64,000 nucleotides of DNA from an uncultured Alphaproteobacteria bacterium (GCA_902826335.1 CADEEL010000008.1:41028-105027); one strand, 5' to 3'; shown: positions 17,346 to 27,096, numbered from the stretch's first letter. The notes: generated by a model from the letters alone, not told the origin. Program-made: numbers and translations.

Positions 17346-19595
17346 ATGGCTCGCAAGCCTAACCGATCGCCAGCGCCGCTGACGCGCGAACGCGTGCTCG
17401 CCGCGCTTGAAAAGCTCGGCGGCGTCGGCGCAAAGCGTGATCTGGCGCGCGAACTCAATGTCAGCGCGGACGATAAGCCTGAACTGCGCCGCATCCTGCG
17501 CGAACTGGAATCCGAAGGTGCGCTCGGCCGCGCTGGGCGGCGGACGTTCCAAAGCGCAAGCGCGCTGCCCGCCACCGGCGTCATGGACATCATCGACCGC
17601 GACGGCGATGGCGAGCTCCTTGGTCGCATGCGCGGCGAAGCCGGTCTTTATGGGCCGACCATTCGCTTGGCCCCCGGCGAAGGCCGCGCGCGCCAGGGCG
17701 AAGCGGCGATCGGGCTGGGTGACCGCGTGCTCGCCCGCATCGAGAAGGACGCGGACGGGCCAATCGCGCGCGTCATCAAGAGACTCGGCCAGAGCGCGCA
17801 TCGCATTCTCGGCGTGTTTCACGCCGATAAGCGCGGCGGCGGACGCATCGAACCCGCCGATCGCAAGGCGCGCCAATCACTTCTCGTTCTTTCGGAACAT
17901 CAAGGCGGCGCGCGCGACGGCGATCTCGTGCTCGCGGAATTGGCGCATGGCGCGCGTGCGCACGGGCCGAAACGCGGGTTGATCAAGGAAGTGGTCGGAC
18001 GCGAGGACGATCCGCGCGCCGCGTCCATCCTGGCGATCCACACGCACGGCATTCCGATCGGCTTTTCGGATGAAGAAGACCGCGAGGCGCGCTTCGCCAA
18101 ACCGGCGGAACTCAAGGGTCGCACTGATTTGCGCACGCTGCCGCTGATCACCATCGACCCAGAAGATGCACGCGATCATGACGATGCGGTCTATGCGCAG
18201 ACGGACGACGATCCCAAAAATGCGGGCGGCTGGCGCGTTTGGGTGGCGATCGCGGATGTCTCGCACTATGTGACCGGCGCCTCCGCGCTCGACCGCGGCG
18301 CGCTGAAGCGCGGCAATTCCACCTATTTTCCCGATCGCGTGGCGCCGATGCTGCCGGAGCGGCTCTCCGCCGATCTGTGTTCGCTTATGGAAGGCGTTGA
18401 TCGCGCCTGCCTCGCCGTTGAAATCGTGTTCGACAAAGAGGGGCGCAAAAAATCACACCGCTTCGCACGCGGCCTCATGCGCAGTGCGGCGAAGCTTTCT
18501 TACGGCCAGGCGCAGGCCGCAATCGATGGCGAGCCTGACGAAAAAACAAGGTCGCTGCTTGGTCCCGTGCTGAAGCCGCTGTGGGCCGCTTACGCCTGCG
18601 CGATGAAGGGCCGCGCGGCGCGCGAGCCGCTCGAAATAGATGCGCCCGAACACAAGATTTTCTTTTCCGAGGATGGGCGCGTGGCCGGCGTTCGGCGGCG
18701 CGACCGCTTCGATGCGCACAAGCTCATCGAGGAATTCATGATCCAGGCCAATGTCTGCGCGGCCGAGACATTGGAGCAGAAATCGACGCCGCTTCTTTAT
18801 CGCATCCACGATCAACCGAGCGACGAGAAAATCGCCGCGCTCATGGATTTCCTGCCGACGATTGGCCTGTCTTGGTCAAAGGGGCAGACTGTGCAGGCCG
18901 CCCGCTTCAACCGCATCCTAAACGCGGCGGCCAAGACCGAGCATGCGGAAATCGCCAATGAAGTAATCCTGCGCACGCAAGCCCAAGCCGTCTATGCGCC
19001 GGACAATATCGGCCACTTCGGATTGAACCTGGCGCGCTACGCCCATTTCACCTCGCCCATTCGCCGCTACGCTGATCTTGTCGTGCACCGCGCGCTCATC
19101 CGCGCGCTGAAACTCGGCGATGATGGGCAAAGCGATGGCGAACGCACACGGCTCACGGACATCGCCGAGCACATCACCATGTGCGAGCGCCGCTCCATGG
19201 CCGCCGAGCGCGACGCGACAAGCCGCTACATCGCTTCATTCCTGGCGGATCGCGTCGGCGCGACCTTCGCGGGCAAGGTGAGCGGAGTCACGCGCTTCGG
19301 TCTCTTCATCCGCCTTGAGGAAACGCAGGCCGATGGCTTGGCGCCGATCTCCACCCTTGGCGCGGAGCGTTGGCGCCATGAGGAGGCCGCGCACGCACTG
19401 GTCGGCGAGGACACGGGGCGGCGCTACCCACTGGGCATGAGCGTCGAAGTCCGTCTGGAAGAAGCCACGCCGATTTCAGGCGGCCTCCTCTTCAAAGTCA
19501 TTAGCGAACCGCTCACGCCCGCTCCCGGCTGGCGGCGCACGCGGCAAAGCGGCCAACGCGCGGGCGATGATCGCCGCAGGCGCCGCCGCTCATGA
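17346..19595 (+). CDS. rnr: Ribonuclease R
   Basis: A 749-residue 3'-5' exoribonuclease of the RNB family that degrades structured RNA. In order: an N-terminal winged-helix part (VLAALEKLGGVGAKRDLAREL), cold-shock domains, and the RNB catalytic block (TIDPEDARDHDDAVYA with the metal-binding Asp residues; RGNSTYFPDRVAPMLPE; NIGHFGLNLARYAHFTSPIRRYADL). An S1 domain follows (GATFAGKVSGVTRFGLFIRLEE), then a short Arg-rich tail RRRRRRS. Its stop overlaps the Nudix gene start (ATGA). Confidence 0.97.
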   Translation: MARKPNRSPAPLTRERVLAALEKLGGVGAKRDLARELNVSADDKPELRRILRELESEGALGRAGRRTFQSASALPATGVMDIIDRDGDGELLGRMRGEAGLYGPTIRLAPGEGRARQGEAAIGLGDRVLARIEKDADGPIARVIKRLGQSAHRILGVFHADKRGGGRIEPADRKARQSLLVLSEHQGGARDGDLVLAELAHGARAHGPKRGLIKEVVGREDDPRAASILAIHTHGIPIGFSDEEDREARFAKPAELKGRTDLRTLPLITIDPEDARDHDDAVYAQTDDDPKNAGGWRVWVAIADVSHYVTGASALDRGALKRGNSTYFPDRVAPMLPERLSADLCSLMEGVDRACLAVEIVFDKEGRKKSHRFARGLMRSAAKLSYGQAQAAIDGEPDEKTRSLLGPVLKPLWAAYACAMKGRAAREPLEIDAPEHKIFFSEDGRVAGVRRRDRFDAHKLIEEFMIQANVCAAETLEQKSTPLLYRIHDQPSDEKIAALMDFLPTIGLSWSKGQTVQAARFNRILNAAAKTEHAEIANEVILRTQAQAVYAPDNIGHFGLNLARYAHFTSPIRRYADLVVHRALIRALKLGDDGQSDGERTRLTDIAEHITMCERRSMAAERDATSRYIASFLADRVGATFAGKVSGVTRFGLFIRLEETQADGLAPISTLGAERWRHEEAAHALVGEDTGRRYPLGMSVEVRLEEATPISGGLLFKVISEPLTPAPGWRRTRQSGQRAGDDRRRRRRS

Positions 19596-20260
19596 CCGGC
19601 CCCGACGATGCGCCGTTCGACCCGAGCGACCCGACTCGCCCCGCCCGCGCGCCAAAACCGCGCGACGCGGCGACGCTCATTTTAATCAAGGATGCGGCGC
19701 GGGCGCCGAAAGTGCTGATGGGCCAGCGCGCCAAGGGCCACGTATTCATGCCCGACAAATGGGTGTTTCCCGGCGGGCGCGTTGATCCCGGCGACGCGCG
19801 CGCGGGCGCCGCCAGCGAGCTTTCCCCCGCCGACGAGGCGTTGATCAGCCTGGGAACAAGGCGAGCGCCCCGCGCCTTCGCCCTGGCCGCCGTGCGAGAG
19901 ACCTGGGAGGAGACGGGGCTCAAGGTAGGCGGGGTCGCCGGCCCCTCACTCGCGGACCTCGCCTTCATCTGCCGCGCGATCACCCCGCCCTACCGCCCGC
20001 GCCGGTTCGACGCGCACTTTTTTCTGGCCGAAGCAGAGGCGGTGCTCGCGAACGATCGCCCGGTCGCGGGGCCTGAATTGCTGCACACGGAGTGGTTTCC
20101 CATGGCGGCGGCGCTGGCGCTCGATTTGCCGAACGTCACCCGTTTCGTGCTGGGCGAGGTGGCCGCCCGGCTCGCGGGCGAGCGGCCGGCCCCGCCTTTC
20201 CTGCGCTGGACACGCACCGGCCACCGCATGGACCGGCTCGTCCTATCCTGCCCGACTTGA
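19592..20260 (+). CDS. Nudix hydrolase
   Basis: A 222-residue protein with a Nudix core: GQRAKGHVFMPDKWVFPGGRVDPGD and, after an insertion of about 30 residues, AAVRETWEETGL, which holds the RE-x-x-EE metal-binding part of the Nudix box. The box is interrupted relative to the strict 23-residue consensus. This is usual in a subgroup of larger Nudix proteins acting on CoA or nucleotide diphosphate derivatives; the substrate is unknown. It begins with ATGA overlap on rnr and precedes rpmG by 70 nt. Confidence 0.87.
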   Translation: MTGPDDAPFDPSDPTRPARAPKPRDAATLILIKDAARAPKVLMGQRAKGHVFMPDKWVFPGGRVDPGDARAGAASELSPADEALISLGTRRAPRAFALAAVRETWEETGLKVGGVAGPSLADLAFICRAITPPYRPRRFDAHFFLAEAEAVLANDRPVAGPELLHTEWFPMAAALALDLPNVTRFVLGEVAARLAGERPAPPFLRWTRTGHRMDRLVLSCPT

Positions 20261-20330
20261 CAATACGGGCGCCCTTCCCCCATGTGCGCGCCTTCCGAAT
20301 TTCCGCTAATCTCCCCTCGGGACTACCGCC

Positions 20331-20498
20331 ATGGCCAAGCCAACCGTCATTAAAATCCGCCTCAATTCCTCGGCGGACACGGGTTTTTTCTACGTGACCA
20401 AGAAGAACCCACGCACCAAGACCGAGAAGCTGAAATTCAAGAAGTACGATCCGATCGCGCGCAAGCACGTCGAATTCGTCGAAGGTAAGATCAAGTAG
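20331..20498 (+). CDS. rpmG: 50S ribosomal protein L33
   Basis: A 55-residue protein, [20 protein letters not shown] then [14 protein letters not shown] and [13 protein letters not shown]. This is the complete L33 of the Cys-free type found in proteobacteria (no CxxC zinc pairs). Its last 8 nt overlap the 3' end of the convergent Mur ligase gene. Too short to stand out by length, but the sequence is unmistakable. Confidence 0.97.
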   Translation: MAKPTVIKIRLNSSADTGFFYVTKKNPRTKTEKLKFKKYDPIARKHVEFVEGKIK

Positions 20499-21900
20499 AA
20501 GCGCCGAGGCGCGCCAACAGATCGCGCGCGAATTCGCTCAGCGTATCATCGCGCGCGCCCATAACGATGATCCGATCGCCCGGCCGCGCCAATTCGAGGA
20601 GCGCGGCGCCCGCCTCCGCGCGCGCGGGGATGTGGCGCGCCTCGCGCCCGCGCGCCGAAACGCCGGCGACGACGTGCTCGCTCGACACGCTCTTATCCGT
20701 CGTGCCGCCGAAATAGGCCGGATCGGGAAGGATTAGCACATCGTCCGGCGCGAGCGCGCGTGCGAACACGTCGATGAAGGCGTCCTTCATCAGGCGCAGC
20801 GGCCCATAACCATGTGGTTGGAAGAAAATGAGCAGCCGCCCCGGCGCGGCATGGAGCGCGGCCAAACTCGCCTCGATCTTATCGGGATTGTGAGCGAAAT
20901 CGTCGATCACACCGACGCCCGCCGCCGCGCCGACATACTCAAGCCGTCTGCGGACGCCGCGAAATGTCTGCAACGCGGCCGCGGCGCCAGCCAGCGTGAC
21001 GCCCAGCGCGCGCGCGGCGGCGAGCGCGGCCAGCGCGTTCGACACATTGTGCGCGCCGATCATGCTCAGGCGAACTGATGCGCGCGCTTGGTTGGATCGC
21101 TCAACCACATCAAACCCAACGCCCGCCGCGTCTTGGCTAGTCTCCTCGGCGTAAAGGTCAGCCTCGCTGTTCTCCAGGCTGTAGGTGATCACTTTGTCCC
21201 GCGCCGTTTGCGCCGCGATCCGCGCGGTCTCAGCATTATCCAGATTAAGAACGGCGCGGTCCGCGCGCGCCACATAGGCTGCAAATAGCGTGCGCAATTC
21301 CTCCATGCTCTTGTGATCGAGCGAGATATTCGTGACCAGCGCGATGGTGGGATCGTAACCTGCGATCGACCCATCGCTTTCATCGACTTCGCTGACGAAG
21401 AGATCGGGATCGCCCACGCGCGCGCTGGCGAACAGCGCATCGGGCGTGGCGAAATTCGTCATCACCGCGCCGTTCATGATCGTGGGGTCGCGCCCCGCCT
21501 CGTCCAGTATCCATCCGATCATGCCGGTCGTGGTCGATTTGCCGCTGGTGCCCGCCACGCCGATGCGCACGCACGCGGCGTTGAACAGTTCGGCCAGCAA
21601 GGCGGGCCGGCGCACAATCTGCCCGCCAAGTACGCGCGCCTGGGCCATGTCGGGCACGCTGTCTTCAACCGCCGCCGAAGCGACGAGGATTTGATCCGCC
21701 CGCGTCAGACCTGATCCGTCCTGCGCGAAGAGATCGACGCCCTGCGCACGGAGATAATCGAACTTGGCGCTCGTGCGCCCCTGATCGAGGGCGCGATCGG
21801 AGCCCTTCACCTCGTGCCCGCGCCCCGCCACGATCAAGGCCAGGGGCAGCATGCCGCTGCCGCCGATTCCGCAGAAAAAATAGCTTTTGGGAGGACTCAT
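20491..21900 (-). CDS. Mur ligase family protein, Mpl/MurC-like
   Basis: A 469-residue ATP-dependent ligase of the MurC-F/Mpl group. The N-terminal UDP-MurNAc domain ([20 protein letters not shown]), the ATP loop ([18 protein letters not shown]), the central domain ([17 protein letters not shown]) and the C-domain ([26 protein letters not shown]) are complete. The P-loop GTSGKSTT differs from the GTHGKTTT common in MurC. The divergent neighbour 56 bp away encodes an L,D-carboxypeptidase that makes tripeptide. A recycling ligase (Mpl: UDP-MurNAc plus L-Ala-gamma-D-Glu-mDAP) is therefore favoured over a housekeeping MurC. The Met at 21900 starts the conserved fold. Confidence 0.85.
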   Translation of the reverse strand: MSPPKSYFFCGIGGSGMLPLALIVAGRGHEVKGSDRALDQGRTSAKFDYLRAQGVDLFAQDGSGLTRADQILVASAAVEDSVPDMAQARVLGGQIVRRPALLAELFNAACVRIGVAGTSGKSTTTGMIGWILDEAGRDPTIMNGAVMTNFATPDALFASARVGDPDLFVSEVDESDGSIAGYDPTIALVTNISLDHKSMEELRTLFAAYVARADRAVLNLDNAETARIAAQTARDKVITYSLENSEADLYAEETSQDAAGVGFDVVERSNQARASVRLSMIGAHNVSNALAALAAARALGVTLAGAAAALQTFRGVRRRLEYVGAAAGVGVIDDFAHNPDKIEASLAALHAAPGRLLIFFQPHGYGPLRLMKDAFIDVFARALAPDDVLILPDPAYFGGTTDKSVSSEHVVAGVSARGREARHIPARAEAGAALLELARPGDRIIVMGARDDTLSEFARDLLARLGAST

Positions 21901-21956
21901 CGAGCCCGCTATGAAGCCCACGGCACAAGGGCTGGCAACCGGCGGGATGGCGTGAA

Positions 21957-22784
21957 ATGAGCGCGGACAAGGTTCGAATTGGCGTCGCGGCGCCCGGATC
22001 GCGCATGGAATTCGACATCGCCGAGGCGACAGCCGCGCTGGCCGCCGCCATCTACGGGGACCGTGTCGAGATCGTCTTCCGCCCGCAATGTTACGAAAGC
22101 TGGGGCCACTTCGCGGGGACCGACGAAAGCCGCGCGGCGGCATTTGTGGAGATCGCCAATGACCCAGCGTTCGATGCGCTCTGGATCGGGCGCGGCGGCT
22201 ATGGCGCGTGCCGCGTAGCGCCGCTGGTTTTGCCGCGTCTCACGCCCGCCGCGCAGGCAAAGACTTATCTGGGCTACAGCGACGCCGGCGCGCTGCTCGG
22301 CGCGCTGCAGCGCGCCGGGTTCCAGCATATCGCGCACGGGCCGATGCCCACTGATATCCGCCGCACGGGCGGCGCGGCGGCGGTCAAGCGCGCGCTTGGT
22401 TGGCTCGTCGACCGCACGCCCGAAGCCGTTGAGCCACATGCGCGCGCCGCGCCAAGCGTTGCGTTCAACGTAACGATCCTCAGCAATCTCATCGGCACGC
22501 CGCATCAACCCGATGTCGCCGGCCGCGTGCTGATGCTCGAGGAGGTGTCCGAATACGCGTATCGGATCGATCGCTCGTTGTGCCACATCACCAGCAACGC
22601 CGAGGTCCGGCGCGCGGCGGGCCTCCGCCTTGGCCGTTGCAGCGACATTCCGAAAAACGATGTGGATTTCGGCCAGACGGAAGAGGAGATCGCGCGCCAT
22701 TGGTGCGCGATCTCAGGCATTCCCTATCTCGGCCGCGCCGATATCGGTCACGACATCGACAACAAGATCGTGCCGTTTTCTTAA
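21957..22784 (+). CDS. ldcA: L,D-carboxypeptidase (S66 family, LdcA-like)
   Basis: A 275-residue cytoplasmic serine peptidase that removes the terminal D-Ala from murein tetrapeptide during peptidoglycan recycling. The S66 landmarks are visible: WIGRGGYGACRV, the nucleophile segment GYSDAGALL (Ser in GxSD), MLEEVSEYAYRIDRSL with the catalytic Glu, and GHDIDNKIVPFS with the His. It starts 56 bp from the divergent Mpl/MurC-like ligase. Their products are successive steps: tetrapeptide to tripeptide, then ligation to UDP-MurNAc. The 3' end overlaps the convergent hydroxylase gene by 4 bp. Confidence 0.9.
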   Translation: MSADKVRIGVAAPGSRMEFDIAEATAALAAAIYGDRVEIVFRPQCYESWGHFAGTDESRAAAFVEIANDPAFDALWIGRGGYGACRVAPLVLPRLTPAAQAKTYLGYSDAGALLGALQRAGFQHIAHGPMPTDIRRTGGAAAVKRALGWLVDRTPEAVEPHARAAPSVAFNVTILSNLIGTPHQPDVAGRVLMLEEVSEYAYRIDRSLCHITSNAEVRRAAGLRLGRCSDIPKNDVDFGQTEEEIARHWCAISGIPYLGRADIGHDIDNKIVPFS

Positions 22785-23998
22785 GGCGACGCCGCGCCTG
22801 GACGCGGAATCGACTCCAAGCGCCGCCACACCTGCGTTTGGCAAAACGGTCCAGCGCAGCCGCGCAGACGCAGCACATCCCCATCAAGCGTGATCTGGCC
22901 CCGATAGGCGCGCCCATCTTCTGGGCTGACGAGCACGCCATCGCGAAACGCGCCGTCCCGCCAGGCCGCGTCGCGCAGCATGAGGCCGCCCACGGCGCCT
23001 GCACGCATGGAGCGCGGATCCCACGCCCAGACAAGGCGCCCACACAGGTGCGCCGCGTTCTCGGCGCAGGGCGCCAGGCGCACAACCGCGCCGAGGCCGG
23101 GCGTGGCCCAGTCTCCAGCCACCGCGCTCGGCGCCACGGCATGCGCCTGCTGCGGCGCGCCGAGGAGGGCGAAGGCCGCGACGCCGGCGGCCACGGCGCC
23201 GGTCTGCGCGCGGCTCGCGCCATGCGCGGCGCCCTTCCGCACCGCGGCGGCGAAGCGCTGCGCGTATTCGGGATGCTCAGTGCCCATCGCCCGATCCCAG
23301 AACGTGAAATAGAGGCCGTAATTCCAGCCCGATTGCGCATGGTGCAGATCGTGGTGGGTTGTGGTGGTGAGCCAGTCGAACAGCGGGCGCCCATCGCGCG
23401 TGGCCGGCATCAGCTCATAGCCCGCGTGGCCAAGCGTGTTGCGCACGATCTGATGCAGCATGAAGAGGCCCACGGCCGGCCATTGCGTCGGCACGAGGAT
23501 CATCCACACCGGCACGAAGGACGCCATGATCGCCGCCTCGCCGAGATCGAAGCTGTACGCGGTGAAGGGCGAGGGATTGTGGCTCCTATGGTGGCGGCGA
23601 TGAAAGCGCCGGAACAGGCGCGGATCGTGCATCAGTCGATGCGCCCAATAGAAATAGGCGTCATGCGCGAGGATCATCAGCGCCAAGCTCGCCCAGAACC
23701 AGACTGGGCCCCAGCCACGCGCGATGTCCGGCCCCGGCAGCCAGCCCGCCCGCTCCAGCATGAATGTGCCGAGCCCGATTGTGGAGAAAATCGCGATGGA
23801 GCGGATCGAGACCAGAAACTCGATCACCAATTGACGCGCGGGCGGGCTCTCCGGGCGAATTTTGCGCCCACGCAGGGGGATGGCTAGCGCCACCCACAGC
23901 ACTAGCCAAACGCCGATGGCGAAGATGACATAGCGGCCGAGATCGGTTGACATATTTTCGAGCCATTGGCGGCCCGTATCGAGTATGAGGTCATACAT
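22781..23998 (-). CDS. Fatty acid hydroxylase/sterol desaturase fused to a DUF2147 domain
   Basis: A 405-residue fusion. Residues 1-260 are a membrane di-iron hydroxylase of the sterol desaturase family. They carry several hydrophobic helices and the His clusters HDAYFYWAHRLMH, FHRRHHRSH and THHDLHHAQSGWNYG. After a junction comes a hydrophobic, signal-like stretch (GAVAAGVAAFALLGAPQQAHA) and a DUF2147 domain (VAGDWATPGLGAVVRL, HLCGRLVWAWDP, SPEDGRAYRGQITL, LRLRGCAGPFCQTQVWRRL). DUF2147 is normally a separate exported protein. The middle hydrophobic segment may place it in the periplasm. I chose the Met at 23998 (MYDLILDTGRQW), as upstream codons do not resemble the family. An AraC gene lies 91 bp upstream on the same strand. 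Confidence 0.85.
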   Translation of the reverse strand: MYDLILDTGRQWLENMSTDLGRYVIFAIGVWLVLWVALAIPLRGRKIRPESPPARQLVIEFLVSIRSIAIFSTIGLGTFMLERAGWLPGPDIARGWGPVWFWASLALMILAHDAYFYWAHRLMHDPRLFRRFHRRHHRSHNPSPFTAYSFDLGEAAIMASFVPVWMILVPTQWPAVGLFMLHQIVRNTLGHAGYELMPATRDGRPLFDWLTTTTHHDLHHAQSGWNYGLYFTFWDRAMGTEHPEYAQRFAAAVRKGAAHGASRAQTGAVAAGVAAFALLGAPQQAHAVAPSAVAGDWATPGLGAVVRLAPCAENAAHLCGRLVWAWDPRSMRAGAVGGLMLRDAAWRDGAFRDGVLVSPEDGRAYRGQITLDGDVLRLRGCAGPFCQTQVWRRLESIPRPGAASP

Positions 23999-24089
23999 GA
24001 AAGCGACTCCGTGGTTCGGATCGCCTTGCAGGCCAGATACGGGCGGGCTTCGTCTCGCCGTGCGCGAATAACCCTGATCGATTTCAGAT

Positions 24090-25166
24090 TCAGCGAGGAT
24101 TTTCGGGAATCGGCGCACCTTCGGCCAAAGCGCGGCGACGCCATTGGGTCGGCGTTTCGCCTGTCTCCTCCTTGAACGCGCGGTTGAAGGGCCCGAGCGA
24201 CCCAAAGCCCAAATCGAAGGCGATGGCGGAGACCGGGCGTAGCGCCTGGGCGGGATCGGCGAGCGCGCGCCGCGCGGCCTCGATGCGGCGGGCGTTTACG
24301 AACGCCGCGAAGTTGCGATGACCCAGCCTGTCATTGATGAGGCGGCGCAGGCGATGCTCTGGCGCGCCGACCTCCTCGGCCAGCGCGCCGATGGTGAGCC
24401 CCTCGCGCCGCCAGCCTTCGCCGGCGCTCATGGTAGTCTCAAGCCGGTCCAGGATCGCGCGGTCCGCGCCATCTGACGCCTCCGGCGCCGCGTGCTGGCC
24501 CTCGCCGGCAAGCGAGGCTCCAAACAGCCCCTCCCGCGCTTCGAGGAACCACGCCGCGCCGGCGACGCTGAAAACGGCCAGCGCACCCGCGCCCGCCAGG
24601 CGGAACCACCAGGCGAACACGCCCAGCCCCTCTTCGGCGATTTCAAATCCAGCGAGCACGATCGTGAACAACGTCACGAACGCCATGAACGGGCCGCGCA
24701 TGCGCCGGCGCGCCTCAACCAAATCCCCGCGCCAGGACCGGCGAATGACGATCAGAACATGGGCGGCCAGCGACACCTCGAGCAGATTGTGCGCCACCCA
24801 TATTCCGTTGCGGAGGGGCGGTTGCACGGAGAGGCCAAAGAAGCCCACACCCAGCAACACGAGGGCCGGCGCAAATAGCGGCCAATCCGGCCGCCGATCC
24901 TCGAAGAGCGTGACGACGAACATCCAAAACAGGCCGCTGCCGCCCATCGACAAGACATGCACAACCGGCAGGAAGGGCCCGAGCGCATTGTGCGTGGCCG
25001 GCGTCGAATTGAGCGCATAGGCGACGACGCTCGCGAAAAAGAGCGCGCTGGCGACGCGCATGCCAAGCGTTGAGGCGCCGCGATGAACGCCGGCTGCGGT
25101 GGCGATCAGCGCGCCGATGGCGACGCCGCGCAGCACCAATTCAAATATCAGGATTGGGTCAGGCAC
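24090..25166 (-). CDS. AraC family regulator with N-terminal membrane domain
   Basis: A 358-residue protein. The first 220 residues hold about seven hydrophobic segments (MPDPILIFELVLRGVAIGA, FLPVVHVLSMGGSGLFWMF and so on). The C-terminal 100 residues are an AraC double HTH (LTIGALAEEVGAPEHRLRRL, SAIAFDLGFGSLGPFNRAFK, then ETGETPTQWRRR). Such 7TM-AraC proteins act as membrane-bound sensors in many alphaproteobacteria. It lies 91 bp upstream of the hydroxylase-DUF2147 gene in the same direction, which makes that gene its likely target or operon partner. Confidence 0.9.
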   Translation of the reverse strand: MPDPILIFELVLRGVAIGALIATAAGVHRGASTLGMRVASALFFASVVAYALNSTPATHNALGPFLPVVHVLSMGGSGLFWMFVVTLFEDRRPDWPLFAPALVLLGVGFFGLSVQPPLRNGIWVAHNLLEVSLAAHVLIVIRRSWRGDLVEARRRMRGPFMAFVTLFTIVLAGFEIAEEGLGVFAWWFRLAGAGALAVFSVAGAAWFLEAREGLFGASLAGEGQHAAPEASDGADRAILDRLETTMSAGEGWRREGLTIGALAEEVGAPEHRLRRLINDRLGHRNFAAFVNARRIEAARRALADPAQALRPVSAIAFDLGFGSLGPFNRAFKEETGETPTQWRRRALAEGAPIPENPR

Positions 25167-25205
25167 GCAGGCGCTATGCCACCGCGCCGCTGCGCTGACC
25201 AGTGA

Positions 25206-26576
25206 TCAGGCTGCGCGCGTCGCCGCCTTGCCAACCACGCGGTTACGCCCACCGCGCTTGGCTTGATAAAGGGCCTCGTCGGCGCGCTTGAGCAAGCTCT
25301 CGGCCGTTTCGTCCGCGCCGGCGCTGGCCGCAACGCCGATGGACACCGTCACATCCAGGCGCTCGGCGCCGTGCGCGACGATAAAGGGTGCGCCCGCGAT
25401 CTGCCTGCGCAAGCGCTCCCCCGCCAAGCAGCCCACATCGCCGCTCGTGTTCGGCATCACCACGGCGAATTCCTCACCGCCCATGCGGCAAGCGAAATCG
25501 CTCGGCCGCACGTTCGAAGCCATGCGCGCGGCGAATTCTCTCAACACGTCATCGCCCACGTCGTGACCATACGTATCGTTGATCTTTTTGAAGTGGTCGA
25601 TGTCGGCGATCATCACCGCCAGGGGCTCGCCGCCGCAGGATGCGCGCAGAACGAGGGGCTCGATCTGCGTCATCAGAAAACGGCGATTGAAGAGCCCGGT
25701 GAGTTGATCCGTCACCGCCATTTCAAGGCCGGCGTCGAGGGTTGCGCGCAGTGCGTCGATTCCACGCTTGCGCTTCACGAGCGTACGCACCCGCGCGCGC
25801 AATTCTTCTTCATCGATTGGTTGGTCGATCACATCATGAGCGCCGAGTTCCAATGCGCGCAAGGTACGTTCGGGCACGCCGGGATCGGTGATGGCGAGCA
25901 CGGGTAGATGCCGCGTCGGCTGCGCGGAACGCATTTTCGCGATCACACGAAAACCATCGAACGTACGCGCGAACAAGGATACGATCAGCAGATCGGGCCC
26001 GACGCGCGCATCGCCCGCTTCGTTGTAGAGCGCCACGCGATGATCTGGCGTAAGCGCGATGCGCACACGCGCCGATTGGCGGGGATTGTCATCGACGACG
26101 AGGATATCCGCGCGCGCCTCGCGGCGCGCCTCGTTGCTTTTCTCCTGGTCCAGCACGCCCAGGCGCGCGCCGCTGGCTTCGCGGGCGCGCAATTCGTCGC
26201 TCACCACTTTGAGGCGCGCGAGGCTTTTGACGCGCGCGATCAGGTGAATATCATTGATCGGCTTGGTGAGAAAATCGTCCGCGCCGGCCTCGAGCCCACG
26301 CACGCGATCCTCGCGGCCATCCAGCGCGGTGACGAGCACGACCGGAATATGACTCGTCGCCCTGTCCGCCTTAAGCCGCCGGCAGACCTCAAATCCGTCC
26401 ATGCCGGGCATCATGACATCGAGCAGGATCACGTCCGGATTGGCTTCCCGCGCCATCGCCAGCGCCGGTTCGCCGCGTGATGCGGAGATGACATCGAAAT
26501 ACTCGGCGCTGAGACGCGCTTCGAGCAGGCGGACATTCGCCTCTATGTCATCGACGACGAGAACCCGCGCGCTCAT
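25206..26576 (-). CDS. pleD: Response regulator diguanylate cyclase PleD
   Basis: A 456-residue protein with the Rec-Rec-GGDEF layout of PleD, which makes c-di-GMP when phosphorylated. Rec1 has the phospho-acceptor Asp53 (ILLDVMMPGMDGF). Rec2 lacks the acceptor (LLIVSLFARTFDGF, Ser in place of Asp), as in the dimerising adaptor domain of Caulobacter PleD. The cyclase signature GGEEF is at about 366-370, and an inhibitory RxxD site (RPSD, 357-360) stands five residues before it. It follows divK by 9 nt in the same direction, the Caulobacter arrangement, and is expected to control polar development and surface attachment. Confidence 0.96.
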   Translation of the reverse strand: MSARVLVVDDIEANVRLLEARLSAEYFDVISASRGEPALAMAREANPDVILLDVMMPGMDGFEVCRRLKADRATSHIPVVLVTALDGREDRVRGLEAGADDFLTKPINDIHLIARVKSLARLKVVSDELRAREASGARLGVLDQEKSNEARREARADILVVDDNPRQSARVRIALTPDHRVALYNEAGDARVGPDLLIVSLFARTFDGFRVIAKMRSAQPTRHLPVLAITDPGVPERTLRALELGAHDVIDQPIDEEELRARVRTLVKRKRGIDALRATLDAGLEMAVTDQLTGLFNRRFLMTQIEPLVLRASCGGEPLAVMIADIDHFKKINDTYGHDVGDDVLREFAARMASNVRPSDFACRMGGEEFAVVMPNTSGDVGCLAGERLRRQIAGAPFIVAHGAERLDVTVSIGVAASAGADETAESLLKRADEALYQAKRGGRNRVVGKAATRAA

Positions 26577-26585
26577 GAAGGCGCC

Positions 26586-26951
26586 TCAGCCGATGAAACG
26601 GCGAACGGTTTCGAGGAAAGACGTCACCGAAATTGGCTTGGACAGATAGGCCTCGCAGCCGCGATCGCGGATTTTTTGCTCATCGCCGCGCATGGCGAAC
26701 GCCGTCACCGCCACGATCGGTATGGATTTCAGCGCCGCGTCCCCCTTGAGGGTCTCGGTGATTTCAAGGCCCGACATGCCGGGCAATTGAATGTCCATGA
26801 CGATGAGGTCAGGCATGTGCGCTTGTGCGAGCGGAACCGCCTGGCGCCCATCGCGCGTTTTGACGGTCTTGTAGCCGAACGCCTCAAGCAGATCGTTGAA
26901 CAGGCGCATGTTCAACTCGTTGTCTTCGACAATGAGGACAGTCTTGGCCAT
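26586..26951 (-). CDS. divK: Single-domain response regulator DivK
   Basis: A 121-residue stand-alone receiver. The wording [20 protein letters not shown], Asp53 in [28 protein letters not shown] and [12 protein letters not shown] with the conserved Lys is almost that of Caulobacter DivK. DivK relays DivJ/PleC phosphorylation to DivL-CckA, setting CtrA activity and polarity. I placed the start at 26951 (MAKTVLIV) because upstream in-frame codons are not receiver sequence. It is first in the divK-pleD operon, divergent from the ROK kinase gene with 145 bp between them. Confidence 0.96.
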   Translation of the reverse strand: MAKTVLIVEDNELNMRLFNDLLEAFGYKTVKTRDGRQAVPLAQAHMPDLIVMDIQLPGMSGLEITETLKGDAALKSIPIVAVTAFAMRGDEQKIRDRGCEAYLSKPISVTSFLETVRRFIG

Positions 26952-27096
26952 GCGCTTTTCATCCGTCGCGGGCGCGGCCCGGGGCGACCCGCCCCGCCGG
27001 GGGACAGAAACTTTCGCCGTACTTCTTAACGTCAAGGGCTTAATACTCCCTTCAATCGGCAGCGCCGAATCGTGATGAATGTGCGTAAAGGCTTGA

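Noticed and set aside
26952..27096. TTAA-N10-TTAA between divK and the ROK kinase gene as a CtrA site
   Set aside because: Spacing is ten bases instead of seven, so it does not fit the consensus.
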